Shown piece after piece: positions 5,456 to 5,683 of a stretch of 5,683 nt of DNA (positions are counted from its first letter, which is position 1; every line of letters starts with the position of its first letter). Both the position numbers and the translations under genes were made by a program. A model generated the notes under the pieces. It saw only the letters and a program-made list of their open reading frames with translations. It searched no databases and was not told the DNA's origin. This DNA comes from Nostoc sp. CHAB 5715 (GTDB taxonomy: Bacteria; Cyanobacteriota; Cyanobacteriia; Cyanobacteriales; Nostocaceae): contig NZ_JAIVFR010000470.1 in assembly GCF_020829685.1 (NCBI RefSeq), positions 1 through 5,683 on the forward strand. Reading direction: 5' to 3'.

Positions 5456-5683
5456 GAAAATAGGTTATACCGAAATATCGTGATGTTGATGATGAATGTC
5501 GTGATGTTGATGATGAATGTCGTGATGTTGATGATGAATATCGTGATGTTGATGATGAACCTGCATTCCGCAGATGTAACTCATATTACTGGTAATTTTG
5601 AAAAGTCTAGTCCAGAAAATTTTTATTAGTCTAATCTTTTGGGGTTGAATTCACTTTTATTTCCAACAATTAGGGAATCTACC
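5456..5683. other. noncoding tail downstream of the phosphatase gene
   Basis: Apart from the 21-bp array at 5472-5559, nothing functional is evident in this stretch. There is no hairpin followed by T residues after the phosphatase stop codon, so no intrinsic terminator is called. Short open frames through the array lack a ribosome binding site or a start codon. Confidence 0.6.
5472..5559 (+). repeat. 21-bp tandem array, unit CGTGATGTTGATGATGAATGT, about 4 copies
   Basis: Units start at 5479, 5500, 5521 and 5542; the first 18 bases (CGTGATGTTGATGATGAA) are identical in all four, and the last three vary (TGT, TGT, TAT, CCT). GAAATAT at 5472-5478 resembles the end of a preceding unit. The unit is three times seven bases. 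One frame stays open from 5464 to a TAA at 5593-5595 and reads repeated RDVDDEC/Y, but it contains no start codon. A single related copy lies at 98-117. Confidence 0.93.

Noticed and set aside
5472..5559. CRISPR array
   Set aside because: The units are directly adjacent 21-bp repeats without unique spacers, and no cas gene is present.
5464..5595. Open frame through the 21-bp array encoding RDVDDE repeats
   Set aside because: It has no ATG, GTG or TTG start codon in frame and follows an in-frame stop; it is reported as a repeat instead.

Overview
The window looks like chromosomal DNA from a filamentous cyanobacterium, probably of the Nostoc/Anabaena type. This is inferred from three things. 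There are HIP1 octamers (GCGATCGC at 1134, 1631 and 1795). There are many short tandem repeats with 7-, 9- and 21-bp units. The gene families also fit: a PP2C phosphatase with a four-cysteine prefix, an NfeD/SPFH pair and a PIN toxin-antitoxin pair. No rRNA, tRNA, CRISPR array, transposase or phage gene was seen.

Layout from left to right. Positions 1-176 hold an open frame that may be the 3' end of an upstream plus-strand gene, followed by dispersed repeat DNA to about 335. On the minus strand, 982-336 encodes a two-gene toxin-antitoxin module: a small helical antitoxin, then a PIN-domain (VapC-like) RNase toxin, overlapping by 4 bases. Positions 983-1368 are noncoding and filled with heptamer repeats and inverted repeats. 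On the minus strand, 3020-1369 encodes a membrane pair, a short NfeD protein followed by an SPFH/stomatin-family protein. Their 209-bp gap is packed with tandem repeats that can fold into a long hairpin. A 233-bp divergent intergenic region precedes a 733-residue plus-strand gene (3254-5455). It encodes a membrane-anchored PP2C Ser/Thr phosphatase with a zinc-ribbon-like N-terminus and a kinase-like region without catalytic motifs. The last 228 bp contain a 21-bp tandem array and no convincing gene.

How the genes work together. NfeD and SPFH proteins are known partners that form membrane microdomain complexes. The antitoxin and PIN toxin form a self-regulating pair. The phosphatase is a stand-alone signalling protein with no kinase gene in view.

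The main unusual theme is repeat DNA spreading into and around genes. A roughly 200-bp repeat-rich segment is read in frame inside the PP2C catalytic domain, between two metal-binding motifs. Repeats also extend the SPFH reading frame upstream of its real start, and the SPFH gene is bracketed by inverted copies of the same repeat family. A 20-bp segment near the left end matches the 21-bp array at the right end with one mismatch. I did not find a clearly new multi-gene system; the phosphatase architecture and the in-frame repeat insertion are the best candidates for something undescribed.
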